From Cyclina sinensis (lineage: Eukaryota > Mollusca > Bivalvia > Venerida > Veneridae), in NCBI GenBank assembly GCA_012932295.1, contig JAAONU010000014.1:19026251-19090250 (forward strand): a stretch of DNA of 64,000 bases, given 5' to 3'. The translations under genes and the position numbers were made by a program. Below, piece by piece: positions 1-13,500 of the stretch (its first letter is position 1; the number at the start of each line of letters is the position of its first letter). The notes under the pieces were generated by a model. That model was given only the letters and a program-made list of their open reading frames with translations, was not told the DNA's origin and did no database searches.

Positions 1-1428
1 TATAACTTTAAATGACTATTAGTCTTTGGTGCAACGCAAACCGTGGCTGTATACTTTGTTGCAGACATCATCAGTACAGCCTGAAGGAGACTCAAACGAG
101 CAGTTGCCACCATTAGTTCCTTTTTATGGCAGCCTGGAGAAATTATTTTCATTAAAAAAAACACTCGTAATTACTGTAATGACTGTTTTTTAGTAAAATC
201 GTTGCGCATATTGTTTATTATATTAACATCCGATGTATTTTCCATAGCTTTAACAATAGTATATGCAATTCTAAGCAGACATTTTTATTTTAGGCAAGAT
301 TTTACTTAAAGTTTTGCTTTTTATGTCCTTCTTCTCCCCTTTATACACATTTGGTGAAGAGGGCATTAAGTACTGCAAGTGTTCGACGTTTGTTAGTTTG
401 CCTGTCTGTCGGCATTAACCGTTTGTGACATTAAATTGTTGTGTGGCAAGTAATTCTTATTCAAACCTAATTCAGTTTGCAATTCACTAATTGATTCCCC
501 TATTTGACAGTAACTCTGGATACTTTCTTAAACTGAACATTGAAAAAAAGCATGACTAGCGTGATAACTGTAGTAGACAATACCACAAGTTTTACACATT
601 TATTTTTCAATTTGAAAATTTGTTGATGCACCATTTTCTGCTGGTATTTCATATAAGTATTATCATTTAACCTATTTTTATTATAATATCTAAAACTATG
701 ACATCATATTTATGAACACAGAACATCTTTTTCTAGTTAAACAATACACTGTTCAATAAAACAGTTTTCCTCGATTTTAAATGTACGGAGAAACTAAGTA
801 CACACTATGTAGAAAACCATAACAGTTCTATATACCAGCAGACCATATTACTAATAGCTTTCTTTAGACTTAGAAAATAATCTCCACCTTTAAATTCACC
901 TTAAAGTTAAAATCAAAGTACCCATTTGTAATAAAAAACGTTGCCTTTTAAATCTAATTCTTACATAAATGTATGAGTTTTCATAATGAGGATAAACCAG
1001 ATGATGAACTTTACTATATTTGATCAAAAAAGAGATTGTTATGTCATTATTAAAGGATATAATATTATTCTGTAAAAAAGGGACATGGCAGATTTAGCTG
1101 AGCTCCACTTGGCAAATTTTATTTGCAATTTGAAGTCTCACAGAGTCAAGTGTTTATAACACACTACAAAACTCTTTTCGAAGACTTTTGAAGAAAATGA
1201 AGACCACTTAATGAATTACCGTAGCTTATAAAAATGATGCAAATCATTCAAGTTGTATGTGTGTGTGTGTTTTTTTTCTTAAAGAACTCCGACGTCATAC
1301 AAAGTTACAGTAGCTGTTTATCTTTAGAAAGTTACTTAATGTCACTATAATGGAAAAAAAAACTTCATTGACGTTTATATATTTCGAATGAAGAATAAAC
1401 AATAATAAGCCCAGAACTGTCTACATAC
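1..1428. other. Non-coding stretch, left edge (probable gene A intron)
   Basis: AT-rich DNA with no convincing exon apart from the weak relic at 20-130. It lies downstream of the last visible gene A exon, whose phase-1 donor at 1429 shows that another exon must lie further left, probably outside the window. A short GT run is present near 1257-1270. Confidence 0.5.
20..130 (-). pseudogene. Possible EGF-like exon relic
   Basis: The minus strand reads GCTDDVCNKVYSHGLRC, close to the second half of the EGF exons in this window (pattern C-x-x-x-x-C-[DN]K-x-x-G-x-C). No phase-1 acceptor or donor bounds it and the C-terminal cysteines do not follow. It may be chance, so the call is weak. Confidence 0.2.
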
Positions 1429-1581
1429 CTTGTACGCACGTTAGCCCTTGGAAACCAGGCTTACAACCACGTTCGCAATAACCTGTTTCCTTGTTACAAC
1501 GTGCTTCATCTATGCAATTACGGGGACACTGTTTCTGACATTTCGGACCATATCGTCCTTCTGGACAAACTGACAACTCAT
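1429..1581 (-). CDS. Gene A EGF-like exon (last one in window)
   Basis: A 153-bp exon with acceptor TTTTTTAAG at its 5' side and donor G|GTATGTAG. It begins and ends in phase 1. It encodes one EGF/laminin-type repeat with eight cysteines: opening CPEGRYGPKC, middle CNKETGYC, closing GCKPGFQGLTC. The phase-1 donor shows that coding continues to the left. The introns around it are long, so membership of gene A rests on strand, phase and family likeness. Confidence 0.8.
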
Positions 1582-4500
1582 CTTAAAAAATAAAATAATA
1601 AAAACAAAACTGAAAATTTTGTAATATTAGACTAAAAATGTCAACACAAACTAAAACAATAAAAGTTGACCAAGAAAAGAAGAATGGCTCTGGTGGCCGA
1701 TTTCTGCCATTTCGATGTCGGGGTCATTCTAACACGACAGAATGAAAACATTAAGAAGCCAGCATGACATTTTCATTCTTGCCAAAATGACAACACGGCA
1801 ATCAGCTTTGTAGTTCCGTCGTTCTAAAAATGGACGTCTTGTGGCGCCCTTGCGCACGTCAAAAACTGTTTGTCGTTCTCGCGTGTTGGAGTGGCGACAA
1901 TACTCCAATACACCAGAATGACATATACACAGCGCCGTGTGTGCGACGACAACACACAAATGTAATGGTTCGATCTGACGTGTTGCTGTGTTGGCAGTCT
2001 TTGAAGGACGCCGACACGCTAGAACAAAATGGCAGAAATCACACACCATATATGACAGGTATGTTACTGCATTCAGAAAATTTCAGATTTTTTGTAAATC
2101 ATAAACCGTACTTTAATGATCCAAAGACAGAATGTTTGATTGGTTTAACATATAAAACGACGCAACAAGCCTTTTTTTCAAAATATGTTAGCTTTATTTT
2201 TTAAAAAGCAATCACACCAAACGTTTGCTTATAATTGAAAATAATGTTGTTTCCTATTCAAAATCACTAGTGTTATGACAAACTGAATTGAACGATTTAA
2301 CGTAAAGGTTATTTGTTTGCTTCACAACTGGAGAAATATATGATCTCTCCCAAATGATTTTTGTTCTTTCACTGAAAGAAGCAACTTTAAATTCCATGAT
2401 AAAAGCATTTGTTTGTTAATATCTCACAGTATTGTCTTTGTAATATTGGTAAAACAAGTTAGCTACGAAACTTTTTGCTTCAATGATCATGAAGTGAATG
2501 AAGACTGTATAGGCGAATAAAGGGCGCGTTTATGGGAGACATTTGTTGTAGGATTTGTGTTCCTGAAACTGATAAACTTTCATTCTGCAGGTCTAAACAG
2601 GCATTCGTGTTGACCCTTTGGTATGTGCAAATTCAGTTTTCCTTTTTCATCATTGAATATCAGTTATACGTGTATTTCTACAATTGAGCTCTAAAATAAA
2701 GGGTCCAGTCTTGCGATATATTCTTTGAATGCATTCAACGGATGGTTTATTTTAGACACCACAGTAGAAATTAAAGATATCAATTGTCTATAAAAATTGA
2801 AGTTGGAAATAACAAGATAAAAATAATATTACATTGTAAGAATGTTCTACAGGTTAACTAAAATACCAATCACTGTTTTTTCATTACACCTCTTAGCAAA
2901 CTGGAGGTTGAAAAGTGATTAGAGTTCAACTAATTTTTCACCTCTCAAAAAATTATCTGTAAGTGCATATATTTATATAAAATAGAGTATATAAAATCAA
3001 TTACATTTTGCATGCCCAATCATCAGCTAGCAATTATATTCTGTTAAACAATTTTTAATGTTACATATAACAAAAGGATAGACCATATCTACCTAGAAAA
3101 GACCGATGGTGACATAAGATTTTAACACTTGAAAATTTATTCTTCACAGTTCATATTTCACACTGCATATTTAATAGCTTTATAATGGAAGACCAGTTGT
3201 GACATTTCATACTTCACACTTGGTTGTTCACTCTTCATGGCTCATACTTCACTTTTCGTTTTAGTTAACTATAATGATAGACCGATGGTGACACTACAAA
3301 TTTCAAATTCGTAGGTCACACTTCATTTCAGTTGAATAAACATTTGTTTGTTATTTTCTCACAGTTTTTTCCGCAATTTTGGTAAAACATTTTTGCACCC
3401 TGATTATCTCTCGAGCTTCATGTGTCACTGAATCAATAACAGCTAGATTTTGCCACAATCCTGGCTTTAAACATAGAAAAGTGATTGTATGCATTTACAA
3501 ATGTGTATATCATTGCAATTCGAATGAAACATTTACTGTGCTCCAATGATCTATCACTATTTTGCGGATACCGTTGCTTTTGGAGTGAAAGAAGACAGAA
3601 TATGCGCCTCTAGGGCTTACATTTAATCGTAGACATTTGTTACATTCTTTGTTTTCCTAAACAGACATACTGTCATATAGGTCTTCAACGGTCTTTCCAG
3701 CTGTCATTTTGGTATGTGAACTTGAAAGGAAGGGGCCTACTCTTGTCTCTCATACATCACAGTCCATCAAAAGGTATGACCAATTTATTGTATTTAAATG
3801 GAAAAAGTCAAGATGTCCTTATTCTTAAAAAGTAATTACTGTCCTATTTTAGCAAACCATTGAAAAAAATATTTAAGTATGCATGAGCGTGAGACTGATT
3901 ATCTATAAGTAGATATATATGAATTAGTTAGAGTAGATACTATTCAATAGGTTATCTATTGGTGCATATAGGTAAATAAACTAGAAAAAATCATACAATC
4001 AATTTGATTTAAAATTATAAATCATGAGCCTGCCTGCAATTGTATCGTTCTTAACAAGTATACATGTTATTTGTAGGATATACTATATCTATCAACGAAA
4101 AATGCTGTAGTGCCGGTGGTGTCTCTTCATACCTCACACTTTTTCGTTTAAATTTCTTAGTTCAAACTTCATACTTCTTAATTCGGAGTTTAAAGTTCCA
4201 ACTTTTTAGTTCGTATTTCATATTCATTCTTCAAACGTCCTACTTCACAATTCAAGCTTTATACTTTACATTTCAAAGTTTCCACTTAATAGTTTATAGT
4301 TTATAGTTCATACTTCACACTTTGCAGTTCAACTCGATTATGCATGCTTCAAAGTTTACACTTGAAACTTTCAAACTTCATATTTCTAACTTCACACTTC
4401 ATTTATCCCACTTCAAAGTTTCTTCCTTGAATCAATTGATTAAAAATTGAAACATGATGGATCATTCTTTAAAGTACATGTCAGTGTGTTTTATCAGAAT

Positions 4501-7500
4501 CTGTGGTAGTTAAATAGTGTAGACATGTTTAAACAGGAACAGATTCCCATGCCCCTGCTGTCGTGTTCTTGCTGACTTGACTCCAAGTTCTCTAGTCTCA
4601 GTAAGGTCATTGAATATCTACCTTTTTCGCTCTACAATGCCACTGTTTTTTTCTATGTTTCATATGTTTGTGTGCTTTTGCATGCGACATTGTCGAATTG
4701 ATGGGTTGGATGAAGTTAATTCAAAAAGATTACTTGTACTTGTTTGTTCTTATGAGAACTTGTTTGGGTAAATGTGAGGCTGGCGCACCTCAGTACCTTG
4801 CAAATATTTTGCCACTGACCGTTCCAAGGCAGTAACCCTCGGGTTCTCATTTTCATTAACTGTTTGTGGTGTCTAGTTTATATTGATCAATATAAATATA
4901 CTGTTCACAAAAAGTAGGGAATATTGTAGTTAATATTGTTACTAATTAAGAAAACCATTACCTTTTGATGTTTATTTAATCAATACAACAAATTCATTCA
5001 CACATTTTAATCGAAAATTGATTTTCTTCCTGACATCTTTAGGTACATTGAACAGTTTCCAAAGTCATTACGTTAACGTCATCATTTCCACACGCCCTTA
5101 ATAACGTTTTGAACTACCTCCGTTGTCGCACCAAACTATGCATCGACGTCTCATACACAAAAGTTGATTTATGGTGTGCTGAGGGATTATGTCCCCTCTT
5201 CCTGCAGCGCCGCACCGAGCTCACGTAACATTCTGGGTTGATGATCACGTCTTCAGGCACATTTTCCAAGAATGTCGCACTCATGTTAAATAGATGATAA
5301 GTCCGAGCACATCATTCGTCATGGTAAAACACGAATATGTTGCTCTTCCAGATACTCAGTGACACGTCTTGGCCTATGGGCCCAAACGTTATCATCCCGC
5401 AAGATGAATTCTGAGCCATGACGTTGAGCAAACAGGACAACATGCGGAACCAACATGTTGTCACGGTAGTACTGGCCAGTTCCACTGCCATGGCACACAT
5501 GTAGCTGTGTTCTGATAGTCATAGTGATGCCACTCCATACTTCAACGGAACCCACTACATGTTGGTCGTGGACAACCCTAGCAGCGTCTGTAAAACGTTC
5601 ACCTTAGCGACATCAAACTCTTCGTCTCATAATTCCAATCGCAATTATGAGTGTGAATTTGTGTTCGACATCTACACAACACAACATTCTGAAAGTTTTG
5701 CACAACTAAAATCACTATCATTATGATTTCGGTCAATGTTAAAATCCGCACGCCACTCCTCATGTCCTAAACATTGCACGTGCAGCACAAATCTAAGGAG
5801 CACGCTATTTACACATGAGATTGTAAAAATATATTTGATGATTGCCTATAGAGAGAAGGCTTCCCATGTCATAACAAAATATAATAATATCCCCTTTTTT
5901 GAACAGTATGTGATTTTGTTTTGCTCTCTTTTTTACTTTTTTACTGTGTAGGGAGGCGAGTTATTCCTGATACGCACGTTTAACTTTTCTGGACGAATTA
6001 TGGGTCATAAATTATAAGTACTATTTACTATTACTAGATGACCTTTACAACGTACATCTATTCCGACCCAAGAGAGACATGAGGGTTACTAAAAAAGTAC
6101 CGTCTGTGTGGGTTTGGTTTAGGAAAATAATTTTTTTTGTGTGTTCGTGTCATAAAAAGATGTTGAAAATTCTGTAGTTTATAAGAGAATGTTAATTTTA
6201 TTAATGGAATCTATTAATTTTGAAAATTTACGTAAATAGAAACATTAGTTTATTATGGGAAAAATGTCCGAGTTAACGTGAGAGGAAAGATAAACTTTTT
6301 GAACATCTCTTTCAATAATGTATCCGGCTTTAGATATACATTTACAGCGAAAGTGAAGCAACAGCGATTGTCTGGCTTTGTTGAACGTGGGTACCAATTA
6401 TTAAATAAGGGAAGATTTCAACGTAATTTCTTATATTTGGTTGGTTATGTGGAGTTTTATTGTTAAATTTTGTTAGATCTATGGGTCTTCTTTGATAAAA
6501 GTTTATGTTTAAGTATGTATAAACACATGTACATTAAATCAAAGCACTGAAAGTATTGCAAAACCTGTCACGTGGTGCTGGGTTTATGTTTTCAAGTAAT
6601 GGATACATGCATGTAATGCAATACCTTTATCCGAGAGAATTTATCTCTGTGCAACAGAGGTCCATTGGAGCTAGTCTCATTAAGCTGAATATGATAAAAA
6701 TCCTTTTTTTTTACCTGCCTTGTCATAAGTTATAGTCCAACTTCACTGGAAATTTTTTTGTACATAATTACTGAACACTCTAATCAGTACTGACCATCAC
6801 TGATCTTGATCATTTTCAACACTTAATTATCAAATTTAGTATTGACAATTTCACTTATTTTTCTAAAACCTTGTGGTACTTCAACTATAATGTTCTAGAA
6901 AAGTACAAGAGTACAATTATACCAACCATGATTTATGCATACTGACCAATATTGTAAGTTCTGTTGGTAGTTTACTGGTAACATTTGCAGTCTAGTATAT
7001 GTTCTTTCCAGTAATTGTACAAAGGTAAACTGACTCTGATATGAATACAACTGTAAAGAGGGGGTTAAACTTTAGCTGACAATATGTTTACCACAAACAC
7101 AAGAAAGCAGTACTTGTTAACATTATCTTTATTTAAAAAAAATAAAACTATCAAAAACAACAATTGACTAGAAATGTGTCCATGGGACACATTTGCCCGA
7201 GCCATGTATCATAAGCAGATGATAAAAGTTAAAGAGGCAGGTGGAGTGTCAAAAGCAGTATAATTTTTATATTTATTTAATGAACAGCGTGCTACAAAAC
7301 ACAACCCTATAAATGTGAAGACATTTTGGTTGTTATCAGAAATTTAGTCTATAAAAATCAAAACTCTGACAAATTTGGAGATGTACTGCCCAATTTTGCA
7401 AATAACCTGTATTTTCAAAAGATACATAGACATCCAAAATATGAAAAAATCTAAGCAACTTTCGTTAAATGAACAAAAATTACATTTTATAGAAAATAAG

Positions 7501-10500
7501 TCAACAAGAGCACCGCTAAGCGGAGCATTATATGCCCGAATGGTGTTTTTAGCTCACCTGAATTATGAAGTGAGGAGTTACATTTCCTATGCACTACACT
7601 TCTGCTCAATAAGATATAGCCACATTCATGAAGTTTTAGGTTTATAACTTAAAACAGAAATAATAGCAAAGGGGGATAACGTCAAAAATTATGAAGTGAA
7701 GAGTTTCAGTTTATATGCACTGCAATTTTGCTCAATGGCATTTAACCACAGATGAAGTTTAAAGTTAGTAAGGTCATTGTCAAAAAACTACAATGACGAT
7801 GTCTTTATTTTATCATTTTTACTACATATTACCTACTATAGTAATCCTTAGATCCGGTATTACTTTTTTTGCAGCCATCTAGACAATATCCGTCTGTTTT
7901 GTCACAGAACACATTTTTGTAACTATTGCCTCTGCATTTTAAATAGTAAAGCAATGTGTTTCATATGTAACACTAGAACACTCAGAACATTTGAGTGTGT
8001 TACTCATTCTTTCTTATAGCTACTTTTTCGGCTAGTCAGATTTTAAATACCAGCTATACTATTCTATGTCTTAATTGAAATGCATCTTATAAACAAGACT
8101 TTTTCACAACAACAGAGTATGGCACAAAATTAATTTCCCTTACCCGACGGTTGTTGTTTGCTACTGCTACATTTCGGAGGAAGACCTTCTTGACATCCGT
8201 AAGGACACTTGCCCGTAGACACATCACAAGGAGCAGAATTCAGACAAAGCCCACACTTGTTTTCACACTGTGGACCCCAATGCTGATCGTCGCAGGCTGT
8301 ACAAAATATCATTACTAAAAGCACACTAAACATTCTAAATGCAAACGTTATTTTCAAATATTTTTACATGAAATACAATCATTTAATTTTAACCGTTTTT
8401 AATAAATCTCCTTCGCGATTAGTGCCTGTCTGTACAGTTCGGCTTTCGATTTTGAACAAATCCCAATATAAATTACAGATTAAATTGATCACTTTGAAAG
8501 AAATAGAGTAAGCCCGTATAATAAGAAAAGCACTTACATAAATTGCAATGTCTACCTGTCCACCTGTCTTTGCAACCAGCCGAGCATGTGCCCGAGATTT
8601 TATCCCACATATTCATGTTTCTGCAATGACATTCCTGCCTACAGTCGTACCCACAGATTTCCTCTGGACAGTCTAAGACGGCAAAGCATTTAAAATATGA
8701 TTTCCCTTACCTTTAATATATCAATTATCATAACCAGTTTAAAGATTGCTTTTAATTATTGTCCTTTAAGTTAAAAATAAATAACAGATCGACAGATATC
8801 GGACATCTTTCAAGCCTAGCTACACGGTAAAGTAGTATCCATTGTTCGGCAATTATTCAGGTCAGAGTACGTTTGCTCTGTAAAAAATGAAGCGATTCAA
8901 TTCTGAGTTAAAGCAATATATTATGTTATCAGCGCGTTGTTGAATCAATTTCAAAACACGAACATTAGGATAAGAATTTTTTGGAGCAAAGGTTTTAATT
9001 TAGCTGCTTTATAAGGTTATAATTAAATAAACAAGCTGCTTGTGCCAGGTGATAGCAATACTACCTATGCACTTACCCCCAAATACCTTTACTTCACATA
9101 TAACTAGCGACGTCCAGTCTTGTGGCTTTGTAATTGTTACAAATCGAGTAACGTTGTTAAGTGAATTTTTAACTTGAAACTGGTCAGAGATGGTATCCAA
9201 AGGCCCATTAGTATTGTTTGATATGCTTAATTTCAGTGTTGAAATGCCTAAGGGAAACAAATTGACATCTCATAGGTATAAGTATAGTATTAATGAGAGC
9301 CTATTTTCAGGTTTTTTTTCATCTTTGTGCTCATATGTTAATGTGTGCATACAAATAGTTTTCAGACGAGAGGGTACACAAGCGTTCTTTAAGTCGTATA
9401 CTCAGACATTTTATCACATTTTTACTATTATCGTCACACATTTAGGATTATTCCACATATTTAATAAAGACTTTATGAAAAGAAGTTGTAAGATTACTTT
9501 AACAACAGTAAATCAATATATTTACCACATGTTCATAAAAGTTCCGTTGAGTTACGTTTAACATTCCAAAATTATTTCACCATTAACATAAATGATAACA
9601 GGGTATTTTTCCTGTCTCATAAATACACATGATTTATGAACAGCGTATCATGTAAGAATATTTTACATAAGTAACATCTTAACCTTACCTCTTACAGGCA
9701 AAACCTGAGCATACCAAATCTGCGCTTGGTGTCCAATATCAACTTGCCACCAAGGATTATTTTCAGTTGAAGTGTAGCTGCAATCTTGCCAGTACGTTCT
9801 TGGCAGATCGATTCCATCTACAGCGTTACTAGATATGCAGTCATTTGGTCGTGCACAGTTTCTACCAATTGAACTTTGTGATGTTTGTCTTCCGAACGCT
9901 AGGTTTCTGCCTGCAAATGCCTTTATTTAATGAAAAACTAGTTGCACATATTAATAATTCAATACTCCTATTCCCCTCCAGCACTCTGTGATATGTGTAA
10001 AGGACATAAACTCTGTACTTACGTAGATCATCAGAACGAAAAATTTGCTGCGAACGTACGTGTGAGACAGGAAATACATTGTGAATATGAATGAGTTGGG
10101 AAAAAGACATCACACATTTAAGTATGAAAGCAAATAATCCAAATCAAGCAATATAATATGAAGGATGTATTTTATTGTTTTTTATAACTATGCTGGTTAT
10201 TCATTCACTAAATGTGTATGTCATAATGACTTGAATGATATTTTTGACCGACGCATGCTTAAGTGCAACAGTATACGTTTGTTATTTTTGTATGTGAAGA
10301 TTTTAAAAAAGCAAACAACAAGAACAACAACAACAAAACATTGCTTCGCAATGGAATGTAAATTATTTTATACCATGTGTTTTTGAGACACATTGATAAC
10401 CCTTTATAGTATTTGTGAGAAAATGTATATCTAATATTTAATAAGTCGGCGCAGAAGATTTTGAAGACGTGAACGTGTCGGATACATGCAATTATACACA

Positions 10501-13500
10501 GACAGAATATATTACTGTATAATTTTTAGTGTTTTAAAAGACCATCTGTAAGTGCAATTCGTATTCATGCCGTCTCGTTCATTAAGCAGTGTGCAAAACC
10601 ATCGCTCTTACCACTGAGCCAAGAATCAATGCCTTGACACGTTTGTCAGAGGTTTCATCTATGGATTTTAGGACATTTCGCCAAATCTATGGAGGCTATT
10701 TGTTGCCAAAAACCCAGTCTTGATGATCTGAGTTTTACAGTTCTTCTGACATAATGCAATTTTATGTCTTTCTATGTAAAATCCAGCGATGCCTTCATGG
10801 TCTAAATTTTCAGATTTAACATTGTACTCCTTCATTTCAACACACTACATATTGTTAAACGACAAATCATTATTTTTTTATTATTATTTATTTATTTATT
10901 TTTTTTTTGAGTTACTGTAGCAAGTGTTTATCCTTACTTTGAAACATGCAAAATACTCTTCGTATATGTAAATGACAACAAAACACAATGTTTTTTCAAA
11001 CGCTTTCTAACATTACGTGCACAACTGAACATTGTCAGACTAGTATGATTCGACTCGGTAACCTCCCGTTGGACACGTTTCTGAAAGCCTAAAATGGATA
11101 AGCTCCGCCTCATCTCCGCTCACTTGACTGTCGTAAAAGAACGTAATTTTCAGCTTAATTTCGGTTCTTACTATCAGCGCCTGCAACGGTTGTATTTTAT
11201 TTCAGGCATAGCAACATAATAATTAAGTTGAAACTTCATGATTTCTTTGAACTTATCATTTTTGACATTTCTCGGACGTAAACAATTTTGTATTCTCATT
11301 ACAGCTATTTAGTTCTTCTAGCAGTATGACTAGTTTTATAACCTCCCTTGTTATGATAAATAACTTTATCGTTTCAGTTGTATCATTGATTTTCCAGAAT
11401 TAAAAACTTAACATAATTATTCTGAAACAATCTATGCATATCATGGCAGCCTTGCTTCGATGAAAGTCGGTGACATTATCGGCCTAAAATGTCAATCATT
11501 TTATAATTCTGACAGTAGCTAGTCATGCTGAATTTGGTGCCCATGAAATTAATGTTTTAGTTTGTTGATACCTTATAATTTGTCGACATATCTAAGTATA
11601 GTAAGGATAAACAGTCGGCCATATTCTGACCAGTACCCAGGGGTTCCCCAGTGATGATTGTTATTAAACAGAAACTAAAGTGCAACGACTTTCTGATTGC
11701 TCTTTTGTGATTTTATTTAACTCAACGAGTTTGTCATCTATTTAGAAACTGCTAATCAGTGAGTCTCTTTCTTCATGGTATAAGTCATGAGTTTAACAGA
11801 TATACCAAGGTCTGGACTAAGGTAACACCCTTTCTAGCTACGACAGGCAAAATGTGGCAAGAGTTTCTTTCGGTTCATGTTTGACAAACCAGTACAGGTC
11901 AATCTGAACTTTGTTCTTTCCTGAGTTGAACATCAGTGATGCACAGGTGCGCCGGAATGGGGTCAATTTGAGACTGCGCTTAAGGCCCATAACTAATTCC
12001 GGGATGATAAAGCGGTTAAAATTATGACTGCCAAAGTGCAGACACATACAGATAACCCCGGCTGTTATGGCATATTCGAGTGTTTTCGATGTTTGATTAA
12101 AACAAATATATATATATATATATAAAATCCCAGTTATTCAGCAAATATAATACCTTTACAGCTGACTGAGTGCAAGTCTTATGCATATCTTTTATCGGCA
12201 CTAGCAGACAAATATTATATTATAATAAGTCTTTAAGTCAAGTTAGGCTACGTTGATAAACTATGTCACACAGGCCTATTAAAAGGTGTGGCTCGGAAAA
12301 TTCAACGCCAATTTAATTTACACATGTAAATTATTCTTGTCGTCCGTAAATTTGTACCCCTCATGAATCTTTTTTAAAAAGAGATCTTTGTAAAAACCAC
12401 AGAAAGTGCCTTGTTGCTCGAGGTATTTAACCAGTGATGGCCATGCTATGAATGAAGGGCAGACTTTCACTCAGAGGGTCTGTTCATTAACTTTTGCCTC
12501 GAGTAATTTCAAAATCCTTGAACGCATCAGTGAACTACAGCGCGGAAACGAATGTGTGCATATATACATATTTTGTTGATCTTTAAACTCAAAATGTGAC
12601 CTTGACATTCGGCGTGGGTGTTGCACGCGACGCAAAGTCTTGATGTGTTGAACACTGAAGCCCTATTACAGCCCGGACGGTGCGACCTTAATAGTTTTAT
12701 ATTCTAATGCATAAAATGGTAGTGTTTAAGAATACAAAAGTTAAACAAATACTTATTTAGTTTGGAAATTATTGTCCGTAACAATAAGTAGGCAGATGTA
12801 AAATCAAATAAATTGTCTTCGTTTAATTTTATGATGAAATTTTCGTCTTGAGCATTACTTGTAATCTATCAAAGGAACTGATTAGAATTTTTAAAATATC
12901 CGTATATTTTATCTAATGATGAACTTCTTATCTTGGGCGTGCCTTTGAAACTTAAAATATACATATATCTTTAATTTGGCATCACTGTATGCTACCGTTT
13001 TGGATGCAATGCTTTGTTTGTGGGCGGGGTGTGAGACCATGACAGCTCTTTTTTGAACATAATTCAGTCAAACGAACTTTCTTCACATAACTCATGCAAT
13101 AATACTATTTTGCTATATAAAATAAGTGAACAATAAGCAGGTCATTTAAGAACAGCAATTGCCTGTTTATCCAAACTTTCTTACAAACTATTAAACATAT
13201 TAGTACATGTCTTGGAAAAAACATCAGGTTAGCACCAACGTATCTTAATCAAATGAATTCAGAGGCGTAACAATGTCAACAAATGTGTCTGCAGTTGATC
13301 TACGGCGTATAAAAGTTATATTTAAAAGAAAGCTTTCTGTCATTACTATGTTTCTTGTTCTTATTATAAGAGTTTCCTACTTTTTCTTTTAATGATTCCT
13401 TCCATTTTTAATCTTCGGCCATCTTCGTGATATTCCCAGATATGGAAGTTGCAAAAAATCGTCAAAAAACGTTAATCGTGTACATATATATATATGTAAA

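Noticed and set aside
1729..2204. Overlapping open frames on both strands
   Set aside because: They lie in the MITE-like element and its flank, have no domain, and reflect its higher G+C content.
8130..8357. Signal-peptide-like start (MFSVLLVMIFCTA) fused to an EGF repeat on the minus strand
   Set aside because: The hydrophobic part is translated intron. A good acceptor (TTTTGTACAG) and a phase-1 match to exon 8672-8538, 241 bp away, make an internal exon more likely.
10585..10630. tRNA-like GGCTCAGTGGTAAGAGC on the minus strand
   Set aside because: A box A-like match only. No box B, acceptor stem or anticodon arm follows, so neither a tRNA nor a clear SINE can be supported.
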